Shown here: positions 22,601 to 29,800 of the stretch, piece after piece
Position numbering within the stretch: position 1 is the stretch's first letter
Layout: every line of letters begins with the position of its first letter
NCBI GenBank assembly: GCA_002633005.1
Contig: NMRA01001091.1
Location: 1 to 54,881, forward strand
Reading direction: 5' to 3'
Length of the DNA: 54,881 bases
DNA from: Phoronis australis
Lineage: Eukaryota; Phoronida; Phoronidae
The notes under the pieces: model-generated
What the model was told of the DNA's origin: nothing
Databases searched by the model: none
The model's input: the letters and a program-made list of their open reading frames with translations, nothing else
Program-made: the position numbers and the translations under genes

Positions 22601-24332
22601 GGTGTGTTTCAATAGAAAGCAATAAATCAGTATTTATATCAACTTAAATTTATTTGAAAACCTCACATAATTTGCTGCATGCACAGCCCGTTTTTTTGAA
22701 AACAGAATTTTGAGAACCAGGCCGGTTGCACGTCACATTAATGAAGCATTCCAAACGATGCAGCCACAGACGGGTCGTCTTACCTATAGCCCAGCTGACG
22801 GCAAGCCACTTTAGCCTCCGTGTGGTGCCATTTGTCGCCACAGATTAACCCCCGCTTGACATGGAAACCATGGACCGTCACTTCGACTCTTCCCCTGTGG
22901 CTGTCACCGGTTCCAGTCAACTCCAGTGAAATTTCTGCATTTGAAATCGAAATGCAGTCGAGTTTGATAAACAATAGCGGGAACTTCAGCAAGTGGTCTG
23001 ACTCTCATGAAAAGTGACATTTGATCTTACGCACCACAGAATTATTTCTGAGAAAATATAATTAAATATCGCTAGTGCTGGTTCCTAGCTTAATGAACAA
23101 AACTGCAATCTATGAGAATCTGCACATAACTTCCACTCTCTGATGTGATTTATATAAATTATATTGTGTAGTTCTAGAATCTTATTTGCCCATAGTTACT
23201 TGACAAAAACTTATTCAGTAGGCCAAACTGCACATGTTAAAGTGGAAGCCTTCGAACAAATTTCGTCTGAAGCTTTCAGTTCAGTCATTTTTCACGAAAC
23301 AGACCACATATGCATGGACTTTCACAGGTACGCACACCATTGTGTTTTGACAATCCAAGGGTAAAATATCCCGGGTTATAGATCGAGTAATAAGGGACGG
23401 CACACGCAGACACCAGTGTCTGTGCACTTGAACAGAACGAAACATTGTGGCTAACGTCGTAGGTCTTCATTTGCATTCATGCCCATCATCCATCATAGAA
23501 TACGGATTAGCATGGACTTGAGAAGGCCATGGGCTAAAAAGCTGTAAGGCGAGACTGCCTTAGTTCACACCACAAAAACGACCCTAGGGGGCGTAGCCAT
23601 GAAGTTCGCGCCCACCGGACAAGGACATGCTCGTGTCATATTGTACAAAGTAGGCCTACATGTAGATACATTACACTAGCTCTCGTGTGTTCGACATCAC
23701 ATGGTTGATAGAAATAAACATGAATTCCACTCAGTACGCCACGCTGCCTTCGTCAAGCTTAACTTCATGTACATGTACAGCTGAGCTTTAAAAATAAACT
23801 CGAATAAGACAGCTGCTCTCTTACCACATTAGAATTATACATGTACATGTAGTCCCATTACCAAAAAGAACATCGAAATCGCCAATGACTTTAGATATCG
23901 CTTCCGAGTTTATTGGGGGTTGCCAACCCTAAGATTGTGAATTCGAATATTGACCATTCAACGGATTCCCAGTGACTTGAGTGGGAGGCTTACTCGACAA
24001 CAATTCAAGATAGGACGAGCCGTGAGGATTGTCATGTTTAAACTCCAAAGCGCTTGGTAAAGAATTTAATATAACTAACTGTTAAATAGCGATGAAGTGC
24101 CCTATTTAATGATTTGACAAAAATGTGATTTCGATCAATTTCTTCATCAAGCGTAATCTTTGCAGTGAGTGAGTGAACACAACGAAATTTTTATGTATTC
24201 CATATTTTCAAATGAAGCAGTTCTTAACAAACCTTGAGGTGAATTGTCCTCGGGCCCTTCTGTCAGCTCAACATCCGTCCTACACAGCACGGCTAGGCTA
24301 ACTATTCCAAAAATTGCGGTACCTTTCATCAT
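1544..24332 (-). CDS. SRCR-VWA protein, alpha2delta/CACHD1-like (8 exons, 3' end outside window)
   Basis: Join of 24332-24233, 22934-22784, 21510-21341, 17680-17340, 16085-15844, 5386-5192, 3098-2862 and 1677-1544. Every junction has AG/GT ends and the phases (1,2,1,0,2,2,2) agree, giving 523 residues before the window edge. Order: signal peptide (1-17), SRCR domain (34-140), cysteine-containing linker like the VWA_N region (141-335), then a VWA domain (about 371 onward) with an intact MIDAS DTSTS at 390-394 and a later strand ending VVVVLTD at 501-507. The run WQYFADKE (336-343) and the RPWF...KKAKDIVIVLD stretch resemble CACHD1 and calcium-channel alpha2delta subunits, where Cache domains follow; those would lie off the left edge. 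The likely role is an extracellular, membrane-anchored channel-associated or adhesion protein. The SRCR fusion is unusual. Alternative: a broader SRCR/VWA receptor with no channel role. The exon calls are strong; the function is inference. Confidence 0.85.
1618..2664. repeat. ~522-bp direct duplication across an assembly 'n'
   Basis: 1618-2139 and 2141-2664 are nearly identical, differing by about ten substitutions and two single-base insertions. The first copy ends exactly at the 'n' at 2140 while the second continues into unique sequence. The divergence level and the break at an ambiguous base fit two alleles placed in series by the assembler. Confidence 0.88.
2141..2200 (-). pseudogene. 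Truncated second copy of SRCR-VWA exon 8 (assembly duplication)
   Basis: Repeats the first 60 bases (acceptor side) of the exon at 1544-1677, then stops at the single 'n' at 2140 with no splice donor. It belongs to the 524-bp duplicate 2141-2664 and most likely represents a second haplotype rather than a real extra exon. Confidence 0.8.
2862..3098 (-). CDS. SRCR-VWA exon 7: middle of VWA domain
   Basis: Residues 400-479. The helix LGMAAEIIKIIFDKL, then SKDDTFNVIT, is the second VWA helix and strand. A cysteine-containing loop follows (SCRKN), then NKKQLLSAIADVKADGASHN, equivalent to the x-G-x-T-x segment before the third VWA helix. Acceptor ATTTCAG is strong. The donor AT|GTGATT is weak but is the only one giving an open, VWA-like junction with exon 8. 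Confidence 0.88.
3893..5095. repeat. Higher-order satellite (A-B-C monomers, ~150 bp each)
   Basis: Eight diverged monomers, each containing a CCACTAG box followed by a monomer-specific segment, arranged A-B-C-A-B-C-A-B. A copies begin near 3893, 4340 and 4805 (ATGGxxxAAA...CGAATCC). B copies begin near 4030, 4478 and 4955 (GGGGGCACAGTG-like). C copies begin near 4180 and 4630 (GGAGGCGCCACAGTAGTCG-like). The same monomer type is therefore ~450-475 bp apart, and GATACAGAGG(C/T)AAACG recurs at junctions. It fills most of intron 6 of the SRCR-VWA gene. A lone C-like copy sits at 50341-50485. Confidence 0.85.
5192..5386 (-). CDS. SRCR-VWA exon 6: start of VWA domain with MIDAS motif
   Basis: Residues 335-400. 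WQYFADKE then VFTLWPA matches the segment just before the VWA domain of CACHD1-type proteins. RPWFINSVKKAKDIVIVLD followed by TSTS is the first VWA strand and the metal-binding MIDAS motif DxSxS (residues 390-394). Acceptor TTGTGCAG, donor GGCAG|GTAAGT, both strong. The satellite in the next intron ends about 100 bp from the donor. Confidence 0.93.
5387..6828. other. Intron 5 of SRCR-VWA gene, left part, no gene recognised
   Basis: Open frames exist on the plus strand (for example 6403-6669) but none has a recognisable domain or splice context. I see no repeats or RNA genes in this part. Confidence 0.4.
6829..7045 (+). pseudogene. THAP-type zinc finger remnant with frameshift
   Basis: In one frame TGC begins C-I-F-P-A-C-P-N-Y followed by a charged stretch and ISFFSTPLR. 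After a frameshift near 6905 the next frame continues EMLRKWLAVVKNERYAV...RVCGRDF. Together these give the THAP layout C-x4-C ... F-x-x-P ... W ... C-x-x-(H)-F, except that the final histidine is replaced (GRDF). THAP domains bind DNA and head P-element-like transposases. The broken frame and lone position inside an intron suggest a transposon relic. Confidence 0.6.
7585..7690. repeat. Two tandem GC-rich 56-bp units
   Basis: Units at 7585-7640 and 7641-7690 share CGGGCCTGATCGG and ACTGGCCG(G/A)GATAAC. The GC content is much higher than in the flanking intron. No coding or RNA role is evident. Confidence 0.7.
8435..8806 (+). CDS. LINE N-terminal ORF with 2A-like ribosome-skipping motif
   Basis: A 124-codon ORF. 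Residues 75-84 read DGDIEVNPGP, an exact match to the 2A signature D-(V/I)-E-x-N-P-G-P, preceded by a hydrophobic/polar stretch (IIEQSLL). In 2A sequences the ribosome fails to form the Gly-Pro bond; here that would be between G83 and P84 (bases 8681-8686), releasing an 83-residue leader and starting the endonuclease polyprotein at the proline. Such motifs are known in LINEs of sea urchin, amphioxus and other animals. The frame then shifts within the endonuclease start, so the ORF end is not natural. Confidence 0.8.
8690..9395 (+). pseudogene. LINE APE-like endonuclease (frameshifted)
   Basis: Readable pieces in shifting frames: MVIAICESGTLSEDNL (the E of the APE 'ET' motif), then RGLILFVH, then VINGDFNARNSTWHSDD (catalytic GDFN), then CLDLCITN and GNSDHHVI (catalytic SDHH). 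These are the ordered APE motifs that nick target DNA. At least two frame changes and a stop after KLYNQ make it non-functional. Confidence 0.85.
10056..10660 (+). pseudogene. LINE reverse transcriptase domain (broken)
   Basis: Contains IPLNWKIGIMIPIHKK, NYRPITLLNTLSKILEKI, GFMPGDSTVSQL, FLDIASAFDVVPHDLL and, in another frame, GVPQGSVLGPLVCLLYIND. These are RT blocks 1 to 5 in order. Just downstream the expected F/Y-A-D-D box reads YADYTAIFY, with the second catalytic aspartate lost. A frameshift near 10500 separates the FLDIASAFD block from the GVPQG block. Confidence 0.92.
10778..10992 (+). pseudogene. LINE RT thumb segment up to the inserted element
   Basis: Reads MKFKPEKSVDLIFSK then AHKHLGLLLDHKLTFTPH, the typical post-RT block (KHLGL-x-L-D-x-K-L-x-F). 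The frame is cut at 10993 by the inserted inverted-repeat element and resumes at 11306. Confidence 0.85.
10993..11305. mobile_element. 313-bp MITE-like insertion inside the LINE
   Basis: Bounded by a perfect 17-bp inverted repeat, AATAGCGGAGTTGCAAC at 10993-11009 and its complement at 11289-11305. It interrupts the LINE coding frame. Removing it with a 2-bp AT duplication (outermost repeat bases belonging to the target) restores an open LINE frame from NPI into RIVSRYLN. There is no transposase inside, so this is a non-autonomous DNA element that is younger than the LINE. Confidence 0.75.
11306..11830 (+). pseudogene. LINE C-terminal region
   Basis: Continues the LINE frame: RIVSRYLNSVHLETLF, then SFVLPHLDYCDIIYQS, the conserved 'LPHLDYC' block found after the RT of CR1/Jockey-type elements, then a basic C-terminal part with GLRQSNIH. 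In another frame beyond 11830 a Cys/His cluster (CCCG...H-x-F-x-x-C) follows near 11940-11990. Confidence 0.85.
12275..12347. repeat. Two 36-bp tandem units in LINE 3' tail
   Basis: The unit TATGTATTTGTGTAAAATAA plus 16 further bases occurs twice with one mismatch. Short tandem repeats near the 3' end are usual in CR1/L2-like elements and help mark this element's end at about 12440. Confidence 0.75.
12441..15843. other. Remainder of intron 5 of SRCR-VWA gene
   Basis: No gene supported. Open frames at 14118-14578 on both strands have no domain I recognise. TACATGTAC-type palindromes occur near 12668 and 13727. I see no RNA gene. Confidence 0.4.
15844..16085 (-). CDS. SRCR-VWA exon 5: linker before VWA domain
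   Basis: Residues 255-335. Four cysteines near the start, then an amphipathic helix (EKFFQDKVALAQESLEAISK) and an aromatic segment ending EKFPLSTV. The phase 2 end AAG|GTGTGT joins to the VWA exon to make R335 followed by WQYF. The acceptor GAAACAG is moderately good, and a downstream AG at CCACCAG is possible. The following intron (5387-15843) is over 10 kb and full of mobile elements. Confidence 0.7.
17340..17680 (-). CDS. SRCR-VWA exon 4: linker resembling the VWA_N region
   Basis: Residues 141-254. Helical, charged sequence (YSRKFARELHTS, then NGSEKLMAIKERL) followed by a segment with five cysteines (residues after about 205). The layout of an aromatic/charged helical stretch before a VWA domain is like the VWA_N region of alpha2delta and CACHD1 proteins, but identity is weak. 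The acceptor TTTTGTAG is good and in phase with exon 3. The donor chosen (ACGTTG|GTTGTA) keeps phase 0; a later GTACAT is an alternative. Confidence 0.7.
17985..18350 (+). mobile_element. Old reverse-transcriptase relic (second LINE family)
   Basis: Conceptual pieces FWDPKKAFDTI (RT block 3), YKLIPNYGITTKS, then GVQQG-stop-HLSPF (block 4, stop in place of Cys) and TDDFALIKL (the catalytic ADD box) occur in order with stops and frameshifts. The sequence is clearly different from the LINE at 8435-12440. It lies in intron 4 and intron 3 space of the SRCR-VWA gene, on the opposite strand. Further decayed sequence may extend to about 19200. Confidence 0.72.
18344..18387. repeat. Perfect 44-bp palindrome
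   Basis: Two 22-bp arms with no spacer; the left arm begins GCTTTTCAGGCCATCTTACT and the right arm is its exact complement. It abuts the DDFALIKL motif of the RT relic. It could be a fold-back mutation, a foldback element or a template-switch event. Confidence 0.9.
19635..19961 (+). pseudogene. THAP-like zinc-finger ORF, damaged
   Basis: A 108-codon ORF with FVCGGCSNSNMTENVSVFKFPK and KVAQKWHR, which fits the first half of a THAP domain (C-x2-C, F-x-F-P, W). The second half (C-x2-H-F) is not in this frame. The +1 frame reads SLCNTRF at the right spacing, suggesting a frameshift after KWHR. The frame stops at TGA (19959-19961) but stays open afterwards to a donor-like ACACG|GTAAGT-type site near 20061. 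Probably a relic of a THAP-containing transposon or domesticated gene, opposite in strand to the host intron. Confidence 0.5.
19965..21048. other. Intron 3 sequence, no gene recognised
   Basis: Open frames at 20199-20443 and 20769-20975 have no domain and are not in phase with the SRCR-VWA exons. A TACATGTACATGTAC run lies near 20067. Confidence 0.35.
21049..21292 (-). repeat. Exon-like repeat copy 1 with terminal hairpin
   Basis: Read on the minus strand, an open stretch ends DGFDVLVGNGAIQ at a consensus donor (CCAAG|GTAAGA). A diverged copy lies at 23856-24060. At its other end (21227-21292) is a near-perfect 66-bp inverted repeat with 32-base arms starting GTTGAACTCGTAA and four mismatches. 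It is not in phase with SRCR-VWA exons 3 and 4. Either a repeat family or duplicated exon relics. Confidence 0.5.
21341..21510 (-). CDS. SRCR-VWA exon 3: C-terminal half of SRCR domain
   Basis: Residues 84-140. Contains VKCAGHETLIKQC (C110, C120), then C129 and C138 in AAIACEL, matching the V-x-C-x-G-x-E-x-x-L-x-x-C and final AxxxC positions of SRCR domains. With C65 and C78 this gives exactly six cysteines, the group A pattern. The middle of the domain is divergent: the usual G-x-G-x-I-W-L-D run is absent. Acceptor TTTGCAG and donor TTGG|GTAAAT; phase 2 in, phase 1 out. Confidence 0.88.
22784..22934 (-). CDS. SRCR-VWA exon 2: N-terminal half of SRCR domain
   Basis: Encodes residues 34-84. 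It carries the SRCR hallmarks GRVEV near the start, then C65, W69 and the strongly conserved VACRQLGY at 76-83. Acceptor AAATGCAG and donor ATAG|GTAAGA are both good. Splitting right after CRQLGY is the behaviour of group A SRCR domains, which are encoded by two exons; group B domains sit in one. Confidence 0.92.
23856..24060 (-). repeat. Exon-like repeat copy 2
   Basis: Minus-strand reading gives EAISKVIGDFDVLFGNG, homologous to copy 1 at 21049, and shared flanking words (GGTTGG(C)CAACCCC, ACTGG(G/C)AAT, CCAAAGCG). The donor after FGNG is lost. It lies inside intron 1 of the SRCR-VWA gene. Confidence 0.45.
24233..24332 (-). CDS. SRCR-VWA exon 1: start codon and signal peptide
   Basis: Starts at the first of two tandem ATG codons. 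The start MMKGTA is followed by a hydrophobic run IFGIVSLAVLC typical of a secretory signal, then an acidic stretch (TEGPEDN). The exon ends CAAG before GTTTGT, leaving phase 1 that joins exactly to the SRCR exon at 22934. No transcript start is identifiable upstream; the next 2.5 kb separates this gene head-to-head from PPIL3. Confidence 0.75.
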
Positions 24333-26840
24333 ATCTCAATAAATACGAGTCCTACGACCCGAGCTATTTTCTACAGAAAATAAAAGACACGTAATCAAAA
24401 GCACCCCGACCCCCAACAAAAGTTCTTCCTCCGAAAGAAAATAGTCATCGTCTGGAGAAATTCGTGTCTACTAAAAAATAATCATTCATGATTTATATAT
24501 ATTTCACATACTACTTCAAAACTGAGCATGTCCTTTGGTTTGAGATCAATACGCCGAGTAGACGCATGCTCGTGAATTCGGGTGTAAATACAATAATTTG
24601 AACATATCATAGCTCTTTGCAACTTACACCCCATTTTAGCTTTCACAAGTTAAACAAGTATGTTTGAATTATCAAATACACGTTAAAACATGGGAATTAT
24701 TTATAGAAGACATAAATGGTATAATGTGGTAATAATGAACTGGTCTATCTAGTCTTTTTGTCAAGGCCAAGGCAAGGGTATTTTATAATCAGTGAGAATA
24801 CATAATGTATGGTGAATTAGGCGTCCCACATTTGGGAATTGTTTATCATTCTGGTCCAGTTGGTGGATTTAATTCAAACCAAAATGTAATATTTAGCTCT
24901 AGAACTCCAATGGCAATGATAAAACTCCTCTGCTCATCCAGTTTCGGTGTCACTGGCGGACATCCGAGACGAAATCGAAAGTTACGAGAAATCCGTTCAG
25001 GAAAAAAGACAAAATTAAGCAGGGGATGAGAAGGAAGACCACCGAAGCTCATTTCAATCCATATCAAAGTCAATTTTACTAAACCTAGACACTGCTCCAC
25101 CAACGAGTTGTTAAATTATGGTACAACTGGCGAAAATAATCGACCGAAATGTTTCTACTAAAGCAGACGATTGTTATCACGTGTGCGAGCACAGTAGCAT
25201 TATCATTTACTTACTTCGTACAAGTATATCACCAAAGACGGTCTCTGGTATCACATAGTTCTCCTCCTAAAGCAGATTTGAAAACTATAATTAACTTTTT
25301 TTAAACCGCTGGATCAAGTGGAACATTTCATATAAATGATTCCTGATGTAGTCTTGGAGATCAGCTCATGCATAAATTCAAAAGACTTAGGCTTGCTAAC
25401 GTTTCATGATTGACAATCTAATCCACGGGTCTAAGACTCAACACACGGTATACATGTAGGGGACTTAACATTTTTCTGACTTTGTCAATAGTTATGGCTG
25501 GGTAGTTGGAACACACTTTGCACTACACAGGTGTATATAGTAATGGCGTGTGACCAAATTGTTATGATTAGTTAAATATTAAAATAAATCTAATACACGT
25601 CAACGCATATTCCTTCTCCAGCAATGAGAATAAGGATAAACTGAAATTTACGTTATTTTTTTCTAAGTTTGAATTTCGAATTTTTACTAATATGAATGCC
25701 TGTGCGCGCATGAATTATAAGAGACGTCAAATTGTAACTATGGAATGTTCCAGAAATTACATAGTTTATGCAAACATTTAAACACCCATTTTAAAAAAAT
25801 ATTTTGAACTGAGCGTGGTATTGAAGCTTTCATTTTTGAACAAGAACACGGATACCTTTCGACAGTAAAATTCCGATTTTCAAATGCATGGCTTGAGTGA
25901 TCAAACACTGCATGTAGTTCAATCGCGTCATTAAGTGGTGTTCCTGTACACTATATGTAGGCATCTAATTAGTTTTAGAATTTAAAAATTCATGCAGTAT
26001 TTAATACGTATTTTCACTAGCACTTTGAAGCATCCGGTGCAGTTGTTACTTTATGGCGCTCCAGGTGAGTGCTCAATGGAGGACCTTCTGTACTCTCAGC
26101 GGGATAATTTTCTGCATTGCTGGTATTTTGGTTCAAGTTTTTCGAAAAGACTTACACGCAAAAACAGGAGGCAACCAGAATTGAAAAATATGAGAATAGT
26201 TCACTGCTCAACACGTACGGGTTCCGTAGTGAGTGAGTTCCGACTGATAGCATTTTCACGAAGTGCGAAAACAATTCTCAACATCATCGAGATTACAGAC
26301 AAAACCCGCGGGATGACAACGGCATGGCTGAGTATGACCTCGACTTGACAATATGGGCTCGAAGTGAAAAGTAATAGGATAACTTTAAAACTTAACAAAA
26401 ACGAAAGAAAAGAAGTAAAACAAGAAAAGCATGGAACGAATTAAGGATTAGAATTAAGCGCCGACTCGGGTACTCGCTCAGGGCAGTGAGCTGAGGCCCT
26501 GGGCACCAATGGCCGCACCTTTTACCCAGCGACGCCGAGACGTAATGAGACCAGTGGTCCCAAATTGGAGGGAGTGAAGATATTATATTTCAGGTCTGCG
26601 AAGTGGCCTGGGAAGGTTAGGAGGCGACGCAAATAGTGACTTGGGGGTGCCGGGCTAGAGGCTCCCGGCAACAACAGATGTCGCAATGGTAGTCGTTAGG
26701 AGGCGCTAGAAATCGCCCATGTTGAATCGCAGTCTCCGACTGTTGTCAATGACCAGCGACGAAAAGGTGGACAATTTTTACAGACTGCTGAAATTTCTCA
26801 TTCACACACACGGTGTTGGAGGACTCCTTGATAAAGCAGG
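24333..26840. promoter_or_regulatory. Intergenic spacer between divergent SRCR-VWA and PPIL3
   Basis: About 2.5 kb separates the two start codons. The left and middle parts are AT-rich with no gene. From roughly 26460 to 26800 the sequence becomes GC- and CG-richer, consistent with a CpG-type promoter and 5' untranslated exon of PPIL3. I cannot place a transcription start. An ORF at 25992-26348 has no recognisable domain. Confidence 0.4.
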
Positions 26841-26843
26841 ATG
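26841..26843 (+). CDS. PPIL3: PPIL3 exon 1 coding part: ATG only
   Basis: The sequence AGGATG|GTGAGT places the start codon as the last three bases of the exon, immediately followed by a consensus donor. The next exon then begins in phase 0 with TCA TTG ACA. No in-frame ATG exists at the start of exon 2, so this split start is needed. Confidence 0.85.
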
Positions 26844-29800
26844 GTGAGTAGCCAGCTATACATCTGACTGAATGTCAAAACACAGTGGGTAAAAGTTGAC
26901 ATTTGAACAGTGTCACTCGTTGTCAGTGAGAGTGAGTGGACAACTGGACAATGTCAATGCACTGTCCGTAGTGTAGACTGTAGTGGTAGTGTATTACTAA
27001 TAGTGCTGTGCCACTGTCTCAACTGGCCCCAGTAGAGACAGTAGCCATCCCTTAGGCCCTACGTATGCTGGAAGCTTTCGAAGAATTATGCCTCTGCAGC
27101 AAATGCCGAGATTACCTGACTCGAGAATCCAACCACCAACCCTTGGCCTGCCCTTGGCCTGATCAACGATAAAACACCGGCAAGCGTTCTAATCATTCAT
27201 CTATGTCGTGAAACGCCCAATGTGGTTTTACTGCACATTGGTATACTTACTACACTATGGCTAGATGAGTGGTTTTCTATCAGTACTTCAAAACCAAGTA
27301 TTTTGCCTGGACAATAAGCAATTAATAGCAGCACTCACGTAGCACTGTCCAAACTGGACTTACCCTGAGCAATCTCAGGAGTGGCTCTCAGCATTCAACT
27401 AGCGACATTGGGAATGTCAAAACTCATACTAAACTCTCAAACATTCAAAGTCCCAACCTAGCAAATATGTGCGTGGCTCAAATCGAAGAAGAGGCTGCAC
27501 ACGCAGACAACAGACAACTTTGAGGAACCTGACATGAAAGGTCAGAGGTCACATTCGTGACAGTTTCAACGTTCACAACAGCTAATAGGCAATTGCCAGT
27601 TAGTGAGTCAGGCTAACAGAGGCTTTTATGTTTCTCCAGAAGCACATAGATCTACAACATTCACCCCTTTCCTATGGAACAGGCATGTTGCCAGGACTTC
27701 AGGTGAACATCAGAATGTCTCACATACAGGTTATCGACAGGCCTTTGCCTTGGTAGCTTTACCAGCTATGTGTAAATTGTTGATAGCCCAAACAAGGTAT
27801 AACTTGTTCTTTTTGATGGTCTGTATACATTCACTGTTTCAGTCATTGACACTACACACCGACCTTGGTGACCTCAAGTTGGAACTGTTCTGTGAACAAG
27901 TGCCGCGCTCTTGTGAGGTAGGCTTCTCTAGCTGTTGTAGACACCTTGGAAAAAATTGACTTGGAGTTAGACCACTTGGATTTAGAAGTGGTTTCGGCTT
28001 ACAGACTCCTTACTTAATGTTCAGATAAGAAGTGATTTCTGAACTTAGTAAGGACTGGGAGAGCTCCATGTGTGCTGAATGGGCCACTTTTTCAAGACAT
28101 GTTTTAGCGTACTCTGAAATAATGTGTCATTTTTGCCCATGCTGAGTTCTAAACGTTTTCTCATCTGAGTTACAACCAACTACAAGGAACGGGTTGAGAT
28201 CAGTTTAATATCGGGAATTGGTCTGACCATGTTCTTTATGCTTCAAGTTCTTGGCAGCTTTTGTGCGAAATTTGTATCTCATTTCTGTTTTACCATTTAG
28301 GTAATTGGTCAGTCAAGTGGTCGCTCATTAACTTGTGTCTGGGTTTACATATTCATGTGTTGGTAGTTAATACGTGATATTTCCATTTAAAACAAGCTAG
28401 TCGTTGAATAGAATAGTATTTGTAACTTGAAACATTGTGCGTTGAAGGCTCACATGTTTTGGACCTTTGTCTACGAATGGCTGGCTAGTAATTATTCCCA
28501 TTGTTTTGACCCAGAAGTTGCATTTGGCCATAATCGTGAAGTGTTTGACTCCTTGCTCTCTCGCGAAAATTCAAGTTTACACAAAACAGTGAGATATTTT
28601 GAAGCACGTGAGCACACTAGCTTAGCTCCTGAAATTCCTGCATGTAACTCTGGTTTCATGGGCGTGCTTTTGTGTTGGCCCATTTTCAGAAGTTCATGGA
28701 TACTACTTGAAACTTCTGTACATAGTATTCTATCAAGATGAATTTTATTTTGCAGAACTTCTTAGCTTTATGTGCCAGTGACTACTACAATGGTTGCAAG
28801 TTTCACAGGAACATCAAAAGCTTTATGTTGCAGACAGGGGACCCAACTGGTATGATATGTATATCTGTTGCAATGGGAATGTACTGGTATGATATGTATA
28901 TGTGTTTCAATGGGAATTTACTGGTGTGATATGTACCGGGTATATTTGTTTCAGCGAGAATTTACTGGTATGATTTGTTTTTCTGTTTCAACAGGAATTT
29001 ACTGGTATGATGTGTTTATCTATCTTAACGGGAATGTACTGGTATGATATGTATATCTGTTTCAACGGGAATTTACTGGTATTATAGGTATATCTGTTTC
29101 AACGGGAATTTACTTGTATGATGTGTACATCTGTTTCAACGGGAATTTACTGGTATGATGTGTATATCTGCTTTAACGGGAATTTACTGGTATGATATGT
29201 ATATCTGTTTCAACAGGAATGTACTTTGATATCAATAGAAATGCGGTCACTTGTTCTTCTATGGAAACCAATGTAATATGTTTTTGCATAAAAATCTGTG
29301 ATCATATCACATAATCAATGTCGAAATTGCATGAATTAAAAAAAATTAAACTCTGCAGGTTTCAACATTCAGGTAGATAAGAAAGTTTGCGTGTATGCTC
29401 CAGTTTTGAATATTTGTTAATAACGCCACTCTGTTAACAGCTTCTAGAAATATTACACATACCATGAACATTGCTGTCAGTATTTCGCCAGTTTTAGGCA
29501 GTGCGTGAGTCTTTTTCATTGCTATACCTCTCTGTGTTGGTAGAGACCACTGTGAGTAAGCAAAGTGTTTTATTTCAGGTACTGGTAAAGGTGGAGAGTG
29601 TATCTGGGGCGGGAAATTTGAGGACGAACTGAGGGACAGCTTGAAGGTAATGCTAACCTATCTGTTAGGTGTTGCAAAAAGCTGCTTTGTGCGAGCCAGT
29701 TTTGTAAGTAAATGGAATGTTCATGTCTAGGGGTGTTGCTGCCAAGAAATTTTCACTTTGCTGCAGCAACCAAATATGTCCAACGCTGTTAAAAATCTGC

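Noticed and set aside
27603-27959. Plus-strand ORF overlapping PPIL3 exon 2
   Set aside because: It reads through the acceptor at 27842; upstream codons have no cyclophilin similarity and the 26841 ATG exon explains the start.
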